From Bedellia somnulentella (lineage: Eukaryota; Arthropoda; Insecta; Lepidoptera; Bedelliidae): DNA of 64,000 bases. The notes under the pieces were generated by a model that was given only the letters and a program-made list of their open reading frames with translations, was not told the origin of the DNA and did no database searches. The position numbers were made by a program, and so were the translations under genes. The stretch spans positions 620,001 to 684,000 of the forward strand of contig OY755187.1 in NCBI GenBank assembly GCA_963576735.1, written 5' to 3'. Of this stretch, positions 42,830 through 53,753 are shown piece by piece (the first letter of the stretch is position 1; every line of letters begins with the position of its first letter).

Positions 42830-43640
42830 ATTAGATGTTATTGAGAACAAAAAATATAGAACACCTGATATGTAAAGCAACACTCCACTTCCACTTGGAA
42901 CATTTTGTTGTCGATTTTTGTGTCATAAACCACATCGAGTTTGTTTATTTTTTTACTTTCAGGAATATATTCTTTGCCATCCAATCTTTTAGCTTCAAAC
43001 ACACGTTTTGCTCTACAAGTGAACATGTGAAGTTGCAGCTGGAGATTTTTTGTACAGCTGAAAACACTAACATATTATGTGGAATATCAGTAATTGCCAA
43101 TGCCATATTTTCAGGTAGATTGCAGTACGATGGTAACCAACACTATCCTTCTGAATATTTTTTTAAGTTTCTAAGCAAATTCATTCAAATACCTTGTATT
43201 TTTTTTTAAAAACTGAAAAGAATTTCCAGATTTTCCGGAAATCTGGTTCATATGACACCTTCGCAGCCTTTCCTTGAATATCGAAAAACCCCCATCTTCT
43301 TGCCACTTCATTACGTATTCTTTTTGGCGGTGGCTCTGTCACCGTCAATGAAGCTGAGGGCTGTAGAGACGGGGTCACTAAGAATGTGGATAGCTCTACT
43401 GGTTCACCTTCGGTTTAGTTCAATCCGAGCCTGAGTTTGAGACCATTTGGTGTCAGGAAAAACATTTTCAAGGAGTTCATCTTGTGCCGGTGACTGATGT
43501 TATATAAATTATTTATACAAGCATACTCTTCGTCACACCGTTGTCTTCGCTATTTTGCCCATTGCCAGGCGTTGTGATGAAAATATCAGCCGCAAAACAA
43601 GTCGCCATCGTCTTCAATTAGATAAAATATCTGATTCAAA
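42830..43640 (-). pseudogene. Degenerate coding region of unknown family
   Basis: Minus-strand reading shows coding-like stretches in alternating frames: DIFITTPGNGQNSEDNGVTK (about 43600-43530), PPPKRIRNEVARRWGFFD (about 43330-43280) and a third near 42840-43020. An N-terminal transposase region is possible, but I do not recognise it. Confidence 0.35.
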
Positions 43641-44166
43641 TTCAATCTACAATAAAAAATATTATAATTACGAGGCAAGAATCATAAAGTGAAAATCCAA
43701 ATGTATAGAAATTATATGAGCTTATGTTCCTATTACTGCTCCAATAATGGAACGGTTCATAAAATTTACAATTTCTTACAAACAAGTTTTTTTTTCTAAA
43801 CACGTATTATGATATGATATAACAATACTATAGCATGTGTGTAAATCCTAATTCATCAGTAGTATTATTTATGTATTATAATTACTTACGTTTTTTTGTT
43901 CGCCATAAATTTCACTCCAAACTTCCAGATAAATAATGTTTTGTAGATTGATAAAACCGCGCGAAGTGAAATGTAAATTTATTCAATCGACAGCTAGAAA
44001 AGTCGGTAATAACAACATAATAGCATAATAAATAATTAAAAGCCAAATAACATATAATTGTAATTCGTACTTTACTTATTAAAATAATATATTATTTTTT
44101 TCCTCTTATTCTAACACTAAAACAGGATAATTGAGGACTACTTTAACTTATTTATTTAAATTTATT

Positions 44167-46226
44167 CTAATTTTTGTTTCTGGCGTATGCGTCTTTCACC
44201 AACATTTCGCAGAATTCCAGTAGTTTGCTTCTGGGTTCACTATCTGCCATTATTGCTGCTACCGTGTTATTTCCTAATTTGGTATTTATATTTATCTCTA
44301 ATTCAAGGCGTTGGTATAAGTATATAGGGTAATTGAACATTAGATGGGATATCGTTTCTTCTATGGCTGGGTCACACACGCATCCAGGGGTTGTTTTGCA
44401 TTTGAATTTGTGCAAATATGATGAGAAACCACCATGTCCTGTAAGTTCTCCTGTTGTCCTGGACTGTTCTCGGGTTCAAAGGTGTCTTTTTAATTATTTT
44501 GTACGCTTGTTCGGCATTTGGAAGGAACATTTTAGTATTTAGTAGTTGCTCCCGTTGTGCTTGCTTCGTACCTTTCATTCCAGGTTCTTACGGTGTTTTC
44601 TCGGATATTTTTTTTTATATATGAGATAGGACACTCGTCGAACGATGATTTTGTTTTCATCTTAGTAGATGCTTTTTTTGCCAATTCATCTGCTCTCTGA
44701 TTTCCTTTTGTACCAATGTGGGCCCTTACCCAGTGAAATTGTGTTGATATGCCGGTTGTTATAGATGATTTTCAGATTGTTTTTTATAATATGTACAATT
44801 TTGTTCTAGTTTTTGTTACTTTGAATGGCTTTGAGAGCAGATCTTGAGTCGCTGAGTATTTTGTAGCTGGTGGTGTTAGTTATTGTTTTTGATTTTTGTG
44901 GTGAAAATAGCTCTTCGTCACTTTTACGTGCCGTTAAGGCGGCTCCCACTTTTTCCTCTATTTTGCTTCCATCTGTAAATATTTGTATGCTGTTATTATC
45001 TTGATTATTTAGGGTGGAGGTATCTTCTATGTTTGTGAATGTGATATTTATTGCTTCCGCAGAATGGGGAATTTCCAGATAGTGTACTCTTCGTTCGACG
45101 TGTCGTCACCTGATGCAGATTCCCTTACGTGCTTCATAGAGATGGGCGGCTTCTTGAATTCTCAGGACTAGAGGTAAAATGCCGGATGGAACTAGTGACG
45201 CATTTAAGGATACGGTCCTGTAGGATTTGTGATTTTTTTAGCAATGGCTCTTTGAAGCGTATCTATCTTTTTCCGGACTCCTATTTTTTCAGTTGCTGGG
45301 GCCCAACAGCTTGCAGCGTATAATATACTATTACAGCGACGTAAATGGTTTTTATGATTTCTCCGTTTAATCCCCAGTTCACTTTCGCTGCACGGGCAAA
45401 ATTTTAATATGTTTCCATAGCTTTGGCGCATACAAAATGAGCACGGTCATTAAACGTAAGCTTATTATCTATTACAAGTCCTAAGATTTTTATTTTGTTG
45501 ACTATTTCTAATTTAGTTCGTCCCATATACATTTGGATCCTCCAGCTTCATTTTTTTGGTAACTATCATGACATGTGTTTTTTTCCGATGCAAATGTGAG
45601 TTTATTTTCTTCCCCCCATATAAGGACTTCTGATAGGATTTCGTTTGCCTGTTCTTCAATTTGTTTCATAGTTTTACCTTTGAACACTAGTATAATGTCA
45701 TCGGCGAAGGCTTGAGCTTGGATGTTTTTTTGCTCCAGATGATGTAGAAGAGGGTCAAGCAGAAGATTCCATAGAGTGGGTCCACTGATTGATCCCCGTA
45801 CGCATCCTTTGTTGATTGCCTTTGTGATTTCCACGCCAGCGTATGTTAGGCGCATCTTTCTGTCGCTCAAATAACTATTAAAAGTTTTACAAATATTGTC
45901 GGGACAACCCTTTTCTCTCATTTGTAATTTAATGGCCACCATGCGTTATCAAATGCCCTTTTTATATCTAATGACACAATAAAGTTAATTATTTTAGAAT
46001 TACAATCATCTTTGAGGGTATTAATGAGGTCGTAGAGAGCATCCTTAGTGCAGTGTTGCGGTGTAAAGCCGTATTGGTTAGGATTTGATTTCGGGAGCAT
46101 ATGGTATTTTAGACGGTTGGTGATTATTATTTCCGTAATTTTACCCATAAAGGGGAGCAGACCTATCGGGCGGTATGATTTAGAGTCCATGTAGTTCTCT
46201 CTTCCATTTTTCCTTAATGTCACAAC
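44167..46226 (-). pseudogene. LINE D, ORF2: RT palm, RNase H and C-terminal zinc region
   Basis: Starts at the Harbinger junction with VVTLRKNGRENYMDSKSYRP (46226-46166), then QYGFTPQHCTKDALYDLI, VSLDIKRAFDNAWW, GCVRGSISGPTLWNLLLDPL and QAFADDIILV (catalytic FADD, about 45700). After a degraded thumb comes RNase H, IFTDGSKIEEKVGAA and LSDSRSALKAIQ (about 44970-44800). The C-terminal CVCDPAIEETISHLMFNYP (44415-44167) resembles the C-C-H region seen at 62.3 kb. Several frameshifts. Confidence 0.85.
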
Positions 46227-46502
46227 CTGGCTCCAATTTCACCACGACTACAATTGTCAGTGACATATGTCGAGCTACAATTGTCAAGCAAATTGTGACA
46301 TATTACAATTTTATGAAATATTTTCTATAGAAATGCTTACAAACTTTACAGGCATTTTGCTACAATTGTGTTGTGAAAAAGTAATTATTATTTTAGTCGA
46401 CATATTTGTAGAATTGTCGTAGAATCTTGACATGAGCTTTAGCACATGTCGGATTTGCGTGACAATTGTAGTATTTCGTGGTTGATACACGCGTATTTCA
46501 AA

Positions 46503-46649
46503 ATGGCTCTCCATGCGAGTAGTAGTGACGCTAGTGATAGTAACAGTGATCTTGATGAATTTGCACATATAAGAAGATTTAAAGAAAGAATTAATTTTTC
46601 TTTAGATCTTACGGATTTTTCATTTAAGGAAAAATTCCGTTTAATAAAT
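46503..46649 (+). pseudogene. HARBI1-like transposase, N-terminal segment
   Basis: ATG at 46503; MALHASSSDASDSNSDLDEF then FSFKEKFRLIN, the F-E-FR-x entry motif of Harbinger transposases. Breaks at AAAT (46646-46649) where the 2.76-kb element starts; the frame resumes at 49413 with RIGARIEHPTPRK. Confidence 0.8.
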
Positions 46650-47083
46650 CTGTGCCTGAGAGGCATAACAATCTAACTCCCGAAACCTAATTTTACAGGA
46701 GAGACATTTTTCGACCAAATTTACCATGTCAAACTTTTAGATATCTCTTATTAATAAAAAAAATCATTTTATTTAACTAGTCAGTCTTTATTAAGTAAGT
46801 TTTTTTAATTAAGTTTTTATTAAATATGTAATGATTTTTCTGTATGATCCATTTTTATAAGATATATAGGTTTTAAAAAAAAAACATGATCACATACAAT
46901 ATTATGCCTCTGAGAGGTTTTCAATTATTAGATCTGTAAAGGCATTTAACGCAAAATGCTCGAACAAAACACTTACAAATTGTAGTAATACTGAACTTTT
47001 TTAAATATCAAATAATTCTAAATAAACAAAACAATAAATTAATTTCTTCTTTAAAAAAGACTATGCTTATTGAGTATCAATTA

Positions 47084-48235
47084 TTATACCCCTTGTGATT
47101 GTGTTTCCTCGGTCATATCAGGCTTTTGGGCATAAGGAAGTTCGATATAATAGTTTTTTAGCTCAGGGTTTGCTATCCACTGAGTTAGTGTCACTAAGTC
47201 TTTGTATTTTTGAAGACTGATGGGATTAAGCGTATTTGACACTGTTGGCAATTTTGACGGCAAGACAAGTTGCTGTCTCATGTTTCTTTTCAGATTAATC
47301 TGTAAAAAATCTTTATTTTCAAACGCAGTTTTGTAGAAAAGAATTCCATTGTTGTATTTTCTAGCTTGGAGCCAAACACATTGTGAAATCAAGAACTGCT
47401 CATTTCCCGACGTTTTTCGACGTCGGCAAAATTGATTGGATAACATTTTGATGTTGACAAGGTTTTGAATTGGATTGAATCAGGCGTTACTTTGCGGAAA
47501 TCCATAGCAATACTAATATTAATAAATTTCTTCGCTTAATTCCGCTAAATAATACCTGCAGTCTTCATGCAACATGCACTGTGCACCGCCCGCCCTCCCA
47601 CTTACAAGAAATCGAAAAGCAGACAATGCACCACACACACACCCGCAAGCGAAAACCACAGGCAACCACAAACATGCGACGCGTTTCGACTCAACACGAG
47701 TCATTGACGAGCAGTTAGTAGACAGTTCGGCAGCTGACCACTCGGTGGTTTTGAATATCCATTTCGTGAACAATTAAAGGGTTCCCACTTTTACTGATCC
47801 TTACAAATTGTTTCCAGTGACGTGGAACAGCAATGTCAAAAGCAGACAACTCCTTTTTCTTCCTCTCAATTAAGGAATGCACCATATCAGCTTCACTGTG
47901 CGTGTGGCCACGTAACAAAAACTTGTGATTGATCACTTCCAGTCCAGTATTTTGAACTAGCCAGAGATAGCAATAGACAAGTCCTATATTTCTGTTCTGG
48001 CCAGTACAATTGTCAGACCATATAGTTATTTCTTTGGTTTTCTAAATTTTTTTTGATATATTTTTGGAAGAATCTGGCAAAACATCTAATGAATCATCTG
48101 AGACAAATAGCACCGAGCTATTTTTTCGCATGTCTTCAATGCAAGCCTCAAACACCTCATTGTTTTTATATCTCTCCAGGAATGCTTTTTGAGCCTCTGT
48201 AAATGGAGCTGGACTCCGATCCTGAGCCGAGCTCG
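47084..48235 (-). pseudogene. Putative transposase with SDNC-GQNRN motif
   Basis: Minus-strand reading: FTEAQKAFLERYKNNEVFEA and SVLFVSDDSLDVLPDSS; a stop near 48040; TIWSDNCTGQNRNIGLVYCY; NHKFLLRGHTHSEADMVHSL then IERKKKE (48000-47850). A disrupted part (47720-47460) is followed by RKYNNGILFYKTAFENKDFL, QQLVLPSKLP and a C-terminus at 47084. The pattern D-C-GQN ... GHT--EAD--H--IE is shared, as I remember, by uncharacterised insect and cnidarian proteins and could be an RNase-H-fold DDE/D core. No superfamily name can be given. Broken by a stop and a frameshift. Confidence 0.6.
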
Positions 48236-48382
48236 AAAGTAAAAGACCAAAGATATGAGTGTATACTCTTGCCTAATTTTTCAACATGTTATCCCCACAT
48301 GCTATAATTATTGTAAAGTATTACTTGTTAGTAAGCTGTATACTGGCGGCTTGGAATAACACTACTCTACTTCTTCCGGTGG

Positions 48383-48592
48383 GTATACATAAGGGGCGAC
48401 TAATTGTATGGGGACTTTTAAAGGATTTTTGGGCGATGAGGCCGGAAGCCCATCACCAACAACCTTAATTTTACCATCTTTTACCCACTCAACTTTCCAA
48501 AAGTGGCTGAAGAATTTCTAATTCCTTAGCTCTGGCTACCCTTTCTAGGGATTTACAGCCTTAGGAATACGTTATGTTTGTATGTATGTATT
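48383..48592 (-). repeat. CATA-headed dispersed repeat, copy 6
   Basis: Reverse copy: GGGGCGACTAATTGTATGGG, GGCCGGAAGCCCATCACC, CCAAAAGTGGCTGAAGAATT, GGCTACCCTTTCTAGGG and a GTATGTATGTA end. It lies in the 2.76-kb element and lacks the extreme 3' end of other copies. Confidence 0.8.
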
Positions 48593-49412
48593 ACTTAAGT
48601 ATGATGACTTATAAAACAGTAGATTTAAAAGCATTGTAGCTAGCAATATCTAATTAACTACATTGGCCTGCAAAACTGAGTAGGTATCACTATCACACTT
48701 TTAAAAGTAAGTATGTGCAAAATCTGTAGGTGGTTCCTATTTTATAGGTACTTTTGAAATAAAAATGGATCTAACAGAAAAACTAGCTAACTAGCGCTGG
48801 TGTCGCCCGCCGCGAGAAATTGGTATCGCAATTTATTAATTTATAGGTATATGAAATAATAGTATTCAAACTTCTAATGATATATAAAAGATACCAATTA
48901 TTTAAGTATAGCTTTTAATACAATTGTGCCAATAACCTCACCATAATCAGAACGGTACAGAAGTTCAAAAAATTGTTGGGTTCTATTCGACATAGATGTT
49001 ATTTACGTTTATAAGAGGGGCGGGTGGCGCGCTTCTTCGTCCGTCCTGTTACGCAGTTCAAAGCCGAATGAACTCACGTACGTAACGTAACTCCCGCGCT
49101 CTTGTTTATAGTATTCAGATATGACATCGGCGGAACACAAAATTCTAACGGCATAATAATCTAACTCCCCACATAAACTATAATGCATGTTAATTAATTA
49201 AATCATAATATCGTAAGGGCGTGTAGGATATTTTGCTTCGTTTGGTATTATCAATTACAATATTATAATATTGGCTATCTTTCGATGCATCGCTCCTTTT
49301 GGAGTTAGGATTTTACGACCATGTAGAGCTCAGCAAATACTATACAATGGTGTTGGTAACTCAAAATCGACAAAATCGGAGTTAGACTGTTATGCCTCTC
49401 AGGCACAGAAAT

Positions 49413-50165
49413 AGAATTGGTGCACGTATTGAACACCCAACGCCAAGAAAAAAAGCTTTGACGCCTTGCCGACAAATTCTTTGTACTCTGCATTGGATGG
49501 GATCGGGATCTCAATATCACGTTAGCGGAGATAATCATGGAGTGTCAAAGGCTACTATTCATCGGTGTATCAAACGAGTTACGACTGCAATTGTCAACGA
49601 AATGTTTTTAATTGAAGTACGCTGGCCGGAGAATACCGAAGCTATCCTGCATTTATTTAGAGAATTTGCAAATATTCCAAAAATTGGTGGAGTCGTTGAT
49701 GGATCATTAATACCCATTGATTCACCTCAGCGACATGAGTACATGTACGTTGACCGCAAAGGTGGGCATTCGATTAATACCATGGTTGTTTGTGGGCCAA
49801 ATTTAGAGTTTTTTTTACGCTAGTGCTTAATGGCCGGGATCCGTTCATGACACAAGATTGATGCGTAATTCAACTTTGTTTCAACAGTGGGAGTATGGTT
49901 GGAGGCCGTTCCCAAATGCGATTTTGTTAGGAGACAGTGCATATACTTTGAAAAAATGGCTCATTACACCAAACATCCCAGTTGAAATACCAATAACCGA
50001 AGCAGTTATGCGATTTCTGCGAGCGTTTAAAAGTACACGAAGATTAGTTGAAAACGCTTTAGGAGTATTAAAAGAAAAGTTCCCTTGTCTCAATCATCTC
50101 CGTGTTCAACCTTTGAAAGCATGCCATATATTTTTAGCGTGTGTCACTCTTCACAACTTAGAAAA
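49413..50165 (+). pseudogene. HARBI1-like transposase, catalytic part
   Basis: Shows GVSKATIHRCIKRVTTAI (helix-turn-helix-like), IPKIGGVVDGSLIPIDSP (first catalytic Asp), YVDRKGGHSINTMVVCGPN, then after a T-run frameshift and a stop (49812-49830) WPGSVHDTRL. ILLGDSAYTL has the second Asp and RRLVENALGVLKEKFPCL the Glu. The DDE triad is present. At LHNLEK the frame runs into the inserted LINE. The C-terminal tail is at 51758-51901. Confidence 0.9.
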
Positions 50166-51378
50166 ACGCCTGGTTGGTTTCACCAAAGGTAGGTCTACTG
50201 TAGATGCAGGAGTGTCACTAATGAAACATATTTTTAATTCATGGGAAAACTCCCGGGATGCGTTAGGTATATTCTGTGACCTCACAAAAGCTTTTGATTG
50301 TGTAAAAAAAGAGATAGCGTTGATTAAACTTAAATATTACGGTTTTGACGAGCAAGCACTGAAATTGATGGCATCATATCTTAATAAAAGAACTTTAAAG
50401 GTTGATATTAATGGAACCACGTCGGAAGGATCGGAAATAGAAATGGGCGTTCCTCAAGGTTCTATACTTGGCCCATTACTGTTTCTGATTTACATTAATG
50501 ATTTACCATTTATGGTACAAAAGTATTCTGAGATAGTTATGTTTGCAGATGACACATCTTTAATATTTAATGTAGCGAGATCCTCTACATCTCTTGACGA
50601 CGTAAATAAAGCTATCTCACTGGTATTGCATTGGTTTACTGTAAATAACCTGGTTCTAAATGCCAAAAAAACTAAATGTATTAAATTTACTTTACCGAAT
50701 GTTAGGCAAGTTGAAAACAATATTGTTATTGATAGTGAAAAAGTAGAATTAGTGAAAGAGACAAAATTCCTAGGGATAATAATCGATTCTAAGTTGCAAT
50801 GGGGACCCCATATACTAACACTTTCTAAAAGGCTGAGCTCAGCAGCGTATGCCGTGCGTAAGATTAGAGAAATAGCAGACGTAGAAACAGCTCGCATTGT
50901 GTATTTCAGTTATTTTCATAGTATTATGTCGTACGGTATTTTATTATGGGGTAAAGCGGCTGATGTTCATAAAGTTTTCGTCTTACAAAAGCGAGCTATC
51001 CGATCTATTTACATGTTGAGGTCGAGGTATTCGTTGCGCGAAAAATTTAAAGATATTGGCATTTTAACTGTCCCTTGCCAATACATATTTGAGAATTTAA
51101 TGTATGCTAAAAAGAATATATGTCAATTTAGTAAAGTCAGTGATAGGCATACTGTTAACACTCGAAATAAGGACAAACTTAACGTACCGAAGTGGAGACT
51201 TAATAAAGTAAGTAACTCCTTTATGGGACTATCCCTCCAAATGTTCAACAAACTTCATTCTGACATGTTGGAATTGCCTGTGGCATCTTTTAAAAAGGCA
51301 ATTAAAGCAATGCTTTTAAAGAAATCTTACTACAGTGTTCAAGATTTTTTAAACGACCAGGACCCAACGCGCACATGA
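49858..51378 (+). CDS. Chimeric open frame: Harbinger transposase C-half fused to LINE RT
   Basis: 506 codons open from ATG 49858. Residues 1-105 are the C-terminal catalytic half of the HARBI1-like transposase (GDSAY Asp and VENAL Glu). Residues about 106-506 are a LINE RT without its N-terminus: GIFCDLTKAFDCVKKEIAL, MGVPQGSILGPLLFLIYIND, MFADDTSL, LGIIIDSKLQWGPHI and HSIMSYGILLWG. The junction is in frame by chance. No evidence of expression; the fusion is probably accidental. Confidence 0.75.
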   Translation: MMRNSTLFQQWEYGWRPFPNAILLGDSAYTLKKWLITPNIPVEIPITEAVMRFLRAFKSTRRLVENALGVLKEKFPCLNHLRVQPLKACHIFLACVTLHNLEKRLVGFTKGRSTVDAGVSLMKHIFNSWENSRDALGIFCDLTKAFDCVKKEIALIKLKYYGFDEQALKLMASYLNKRTLKVDINGTTSEGSEIEMGVPQGSILGPLLFLIYINDLPFMVQKYSEIVMFADDTSLIFNVARSSTSLDDVNKAISLVLHWFTVNNLVLNAKKTKCIKFTLPNVRQVENNIVIDSEKVELVKETKFLGIIIDSKLQWGPHILTLSKRLSSAAYAVRKIREIADVETARIVYFSYFHSIMSYGILLWGKAADVHKVFVLQKRAIRSIYMLRSRYSLREKFKDIGILTVPCQYIFENLMYAKKNICQFSKVSDRHTVNTRNKDKLNVPKWRLNKVSNSFMGLSLQMFNKLHSDMLELPVASFKKAIKAMLLKKSYYSVQDFLNDQDPTRT

Positions 51379-51757
51379 CCGTGTCCGTAAAGCTATAAAT
51401 CTTCCCTCGTTATTCCCAGGAATAATTGTCTGGTGAGGATTTTTCTTCTCACGTTATGTGATTGGTTTTTTGTGATGGACAATTTATTTTTATTATGTCA
51501 AACAAGCGTTTGGTTTTGTCGCATAGAAAATCTTTTATAAAGTAAAAACATGTTAATAAACTGAAATTGTACAAACCATGTTTTGAAAAAATGAAAAAAT
51601 GTGAATGTAAAGAGTTTCTTTGTTGCTTCTTCTCTTTACGAACACCTTCCGAAGCAACGGACTAATGATAAATTTAAAAACATTTGACGTTCAAAAAATG
51701 TTAGTTTTTAACTTAATTTTGAAGAATAAACTTTTTGACTTTGACTTTTTGCCTAGT
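50166..51757 (+). mobile_element. 5'-truncated Jockey/CR1-like LINE inside the Harbinger transposase
   Basis: Starts directly in RT (GFTKGRSTVDAGVSLMKHIF) and ends with a TTTTTGACTTTGACTTTTT 3' end after a 3' region of about 380 bp. No endonuclease remains. Host transposase coding resumes at about 51766. Confidence 0.8.
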
Positions 51758-51901
51758 AGTGCAGTATTACATTCCGTATCATAATCCAGTTGATAACGGT
51801 GACAATGAGAGAGATAATGAAGATAACGGTAACGACGGTAATAATGCAATTGACCCTGAGGCGATTGAAGTGTTAAGGGAATTAATACAAATCTATACTT
51901 A
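51758..51901 (+). pseudogene. HARBI1-like transposase, C-terminal tail
   Basis: VQYYIPYHNPVDNGDNERD, an Asn/Asp-rich run, then EAIEVLRELIQIYT and a stop. Continues the transposase after the LINE insertion. Confidence 0.7.
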
Positions 51902-52229
51902 AAGACATATTTAATGGACATATTATAAAAATAAATACAAAATACAAACGCGTTTTGTTTCATTACCTTATACTCCATTACTCATACATTAGTATGTAAC
52001 AATTTATTTAACTACATGTTATGAAAAAGGCTCGGGTAGGTACTTACAACTTGCTGAATTAATATTATAATCAGTATATATTATTATCAGCGTAGTTGTG
52101 TATTTCGTGATTAAAACATAGTAAAAAACAAGTATGATAAAAGGGCTCGCCACCATCCATAGTCAATAACCTAAGGTACTAAATAAGTTTTTGAAAAGTG
52201 ATGACTATATAAGGAATTATTATATAATT

Positions 52230-53206
52230 TTAAGTTGTATTTGATCTAGTAAGTTGAACGTTTTCATCTTCTATGTCGACTAATTGAACAATATTTAATT
52301 GTACACAATTTTGCTCGTGGTAAGGTGCTGTATACGAAGAATGCGTTATGTTCAATTCTTTCTCTAATTTAACTAATTCTGAATCTAATTTATATTTTTC
52401 TCTCTTACAAAAATATTCCGTTGTCTCTTTAAGCAACAATATTTCAGCCTCTAATTTTTCCTTTTTTAAACGTATAACGGATTTATACTGGCTATTAGTT
52501 GAATTCGTAATATTCGTATTATTTTGGGAACTTTGCGGAATAGGTTGACTAGTATCTTGTACTTGAATAGTCTCAGCCGCCTGAGTTCCTGAGGATTCTG
52601 GAACAGCCAAACCCTCTAAGACTGGAGTGTTCTTCCCTATTATACTCAGAATAATTTCATCAGTTTCATCATATTGCCATCTTTTGCCTCCCGCAGATCC
52701 TGTTTGGTTACGATTATCCCTTTTTTCCTAAAAAGAATATTATTATTAGGATTATTAAAAGCTAAAATTTCATTATTTTGAATGTTTTTAAACGAACGAC
52801 GTATAGTCAATCAATTGGAACCCTAGGTCACCCTAGGCTAGTTTTTGAGTGGTCTTGGGTGCCCATTGATTAATTGTACGTATGAAAATAAAACTCATTT
52901 ATTAATATATTAAAGTAATAAAATTCATTTATTTCAGACCAATTGATCCATAATATACCGTAACAAATTAATTATTCAAACTTGTTAAATACTTACCACG
53001 GTCCTCTTTTTCCAATTTGGCCAAGTTGTATCTCTTAGATATTTCCAATCTTTGTCATACACACCCATTTCATTCAAACGTTGAGTTATTTATTTCCATG
53101 TATCAACTTTTATTTGGAATGTTAATTTGTTATCAAATTTACCGAATAACACGGATTTTTTGTCGGAAATCATTATTAAGATAGTCATCTTTCTTGCATT
53201 ATCCAT
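52230..53206 (-). pseudogene. Harbinger-associated Myb/SANT-like protein, two exons
   Basis: Exon 1 (53206 to about 52999): ATG, then LFGKFDNKLTFQIKVDTWK, a TAA at 53090-53092, RLNEMGVYDKDWKYLRD and WPNWKKRTV. It ends at GTAAGT. Exon 2 starts after TTCTTTTTAG near 52728 with EKRDNRNQTGSAGG and runs through RWQYDETDEIILSIIG and a charged coiled-coil-like segment (KKEKLEAEILLLKE) to 52230. The trihelix Trp pattern matches the DNA-binding partner of PIF/Harbinger transposases, which helps import the transposase and bind the ends. One stop makes it non-functional. Confidence 0.75.
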
Positions 53207-53753
53207 ATTTAAATAATATTTTTAAAATAAAAATACTAACATACGCACACAACAAATGCTACTATTAAGAAGAAAATAACTTAATGGCGGGAATGGATTT
53301 AATAGTTTTAAATAGGTTTTGTGAAAAAGAGAGCAAATTCAGCCAATAAAAAAGTATCCATCCTACACGGAAGCCGCGGTTCGGACGCGGTTTGGACGCA
53401 GTTTACGTGGTACGGTGCACTATGAGTCGTTTTTAATACCTATATAATGGCAGGCAATTAATGAGCGTACGTGAAATACATACATAGATTATTATTGTTA
53501 CTGCTATGTTGAGAGTCCCAGAAAACGGATAATTCAATTTTAGAATGCCTGTATAGACGCATTGTCACGTAATATGTCATTCCAAGCTCTCGATAATTTA
53601 TCTATAATATTTGATACATTTTTCCCTATGTTTAGTCCCGACAATTGTTTTCTACAATTGTCGCACCTGTCATTGTGGTGAAACCGATAATTCTACATAT
53701 GTCATATTTTGATACAATTGTAGCACTTGTCGCGTTGGTGAAATTGGAGCCTG

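Larger units (their letters stand above)
46650..49408 (-). mobile_element. Unusual 2.76-kb DNA transposon with hairpin TIRs
   Basis: Inverted ends CTGTGCCTGAGAGGCATAAC... and ...GTTATGCCTCTCAGGCACAG (about 31 bp). AAAT is duplicated at 46646-46649 and 49409-49412. Each end itself contains a small hairpin, TGCCT-GAG-AGGCA. It codes, on the minus strand, for a protein with an SDNCTGQNRN motif. A 4-bp duplication occurs in several superfamilies (for example Chapaev); I cannot assign this one. It contains a CATA-headed repeat. Confidence 0.85.
46230..53750 (+). mobile_element. PIF/Harbinger DNA transposon (7.5 kb with inserts) in LINE D
   Basis: Ends GCTCCAATTTCACCA and TGGTGAAATTGGAGC are exact inverted repeats. 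CTG occurs at 46227-46229 and 53751-53753, fitting the CWG/TWA three-base targets of this superfamily. It carries a HARBI1-like transposase (plus strand) and a Myb/SANT-like partner (minus strand), the usual Harbinger pair. Without the two inserts it would be about 3.2 kb. Subterminal CTACAATTGTC/GACAATTGTAG words repeat at both ends. Removing it rejoins the LINE D RT frame at IWKDSQ/VVTLRK. Confidence 0.95.

Noticed and set aside
47519..47777. Host gene in the GC-rich frames around 47.5-47.8 kb on both strands
   Set aside because: Overlapping shadows within the disrupted part of the putative transposase; neither strand shows a domain.
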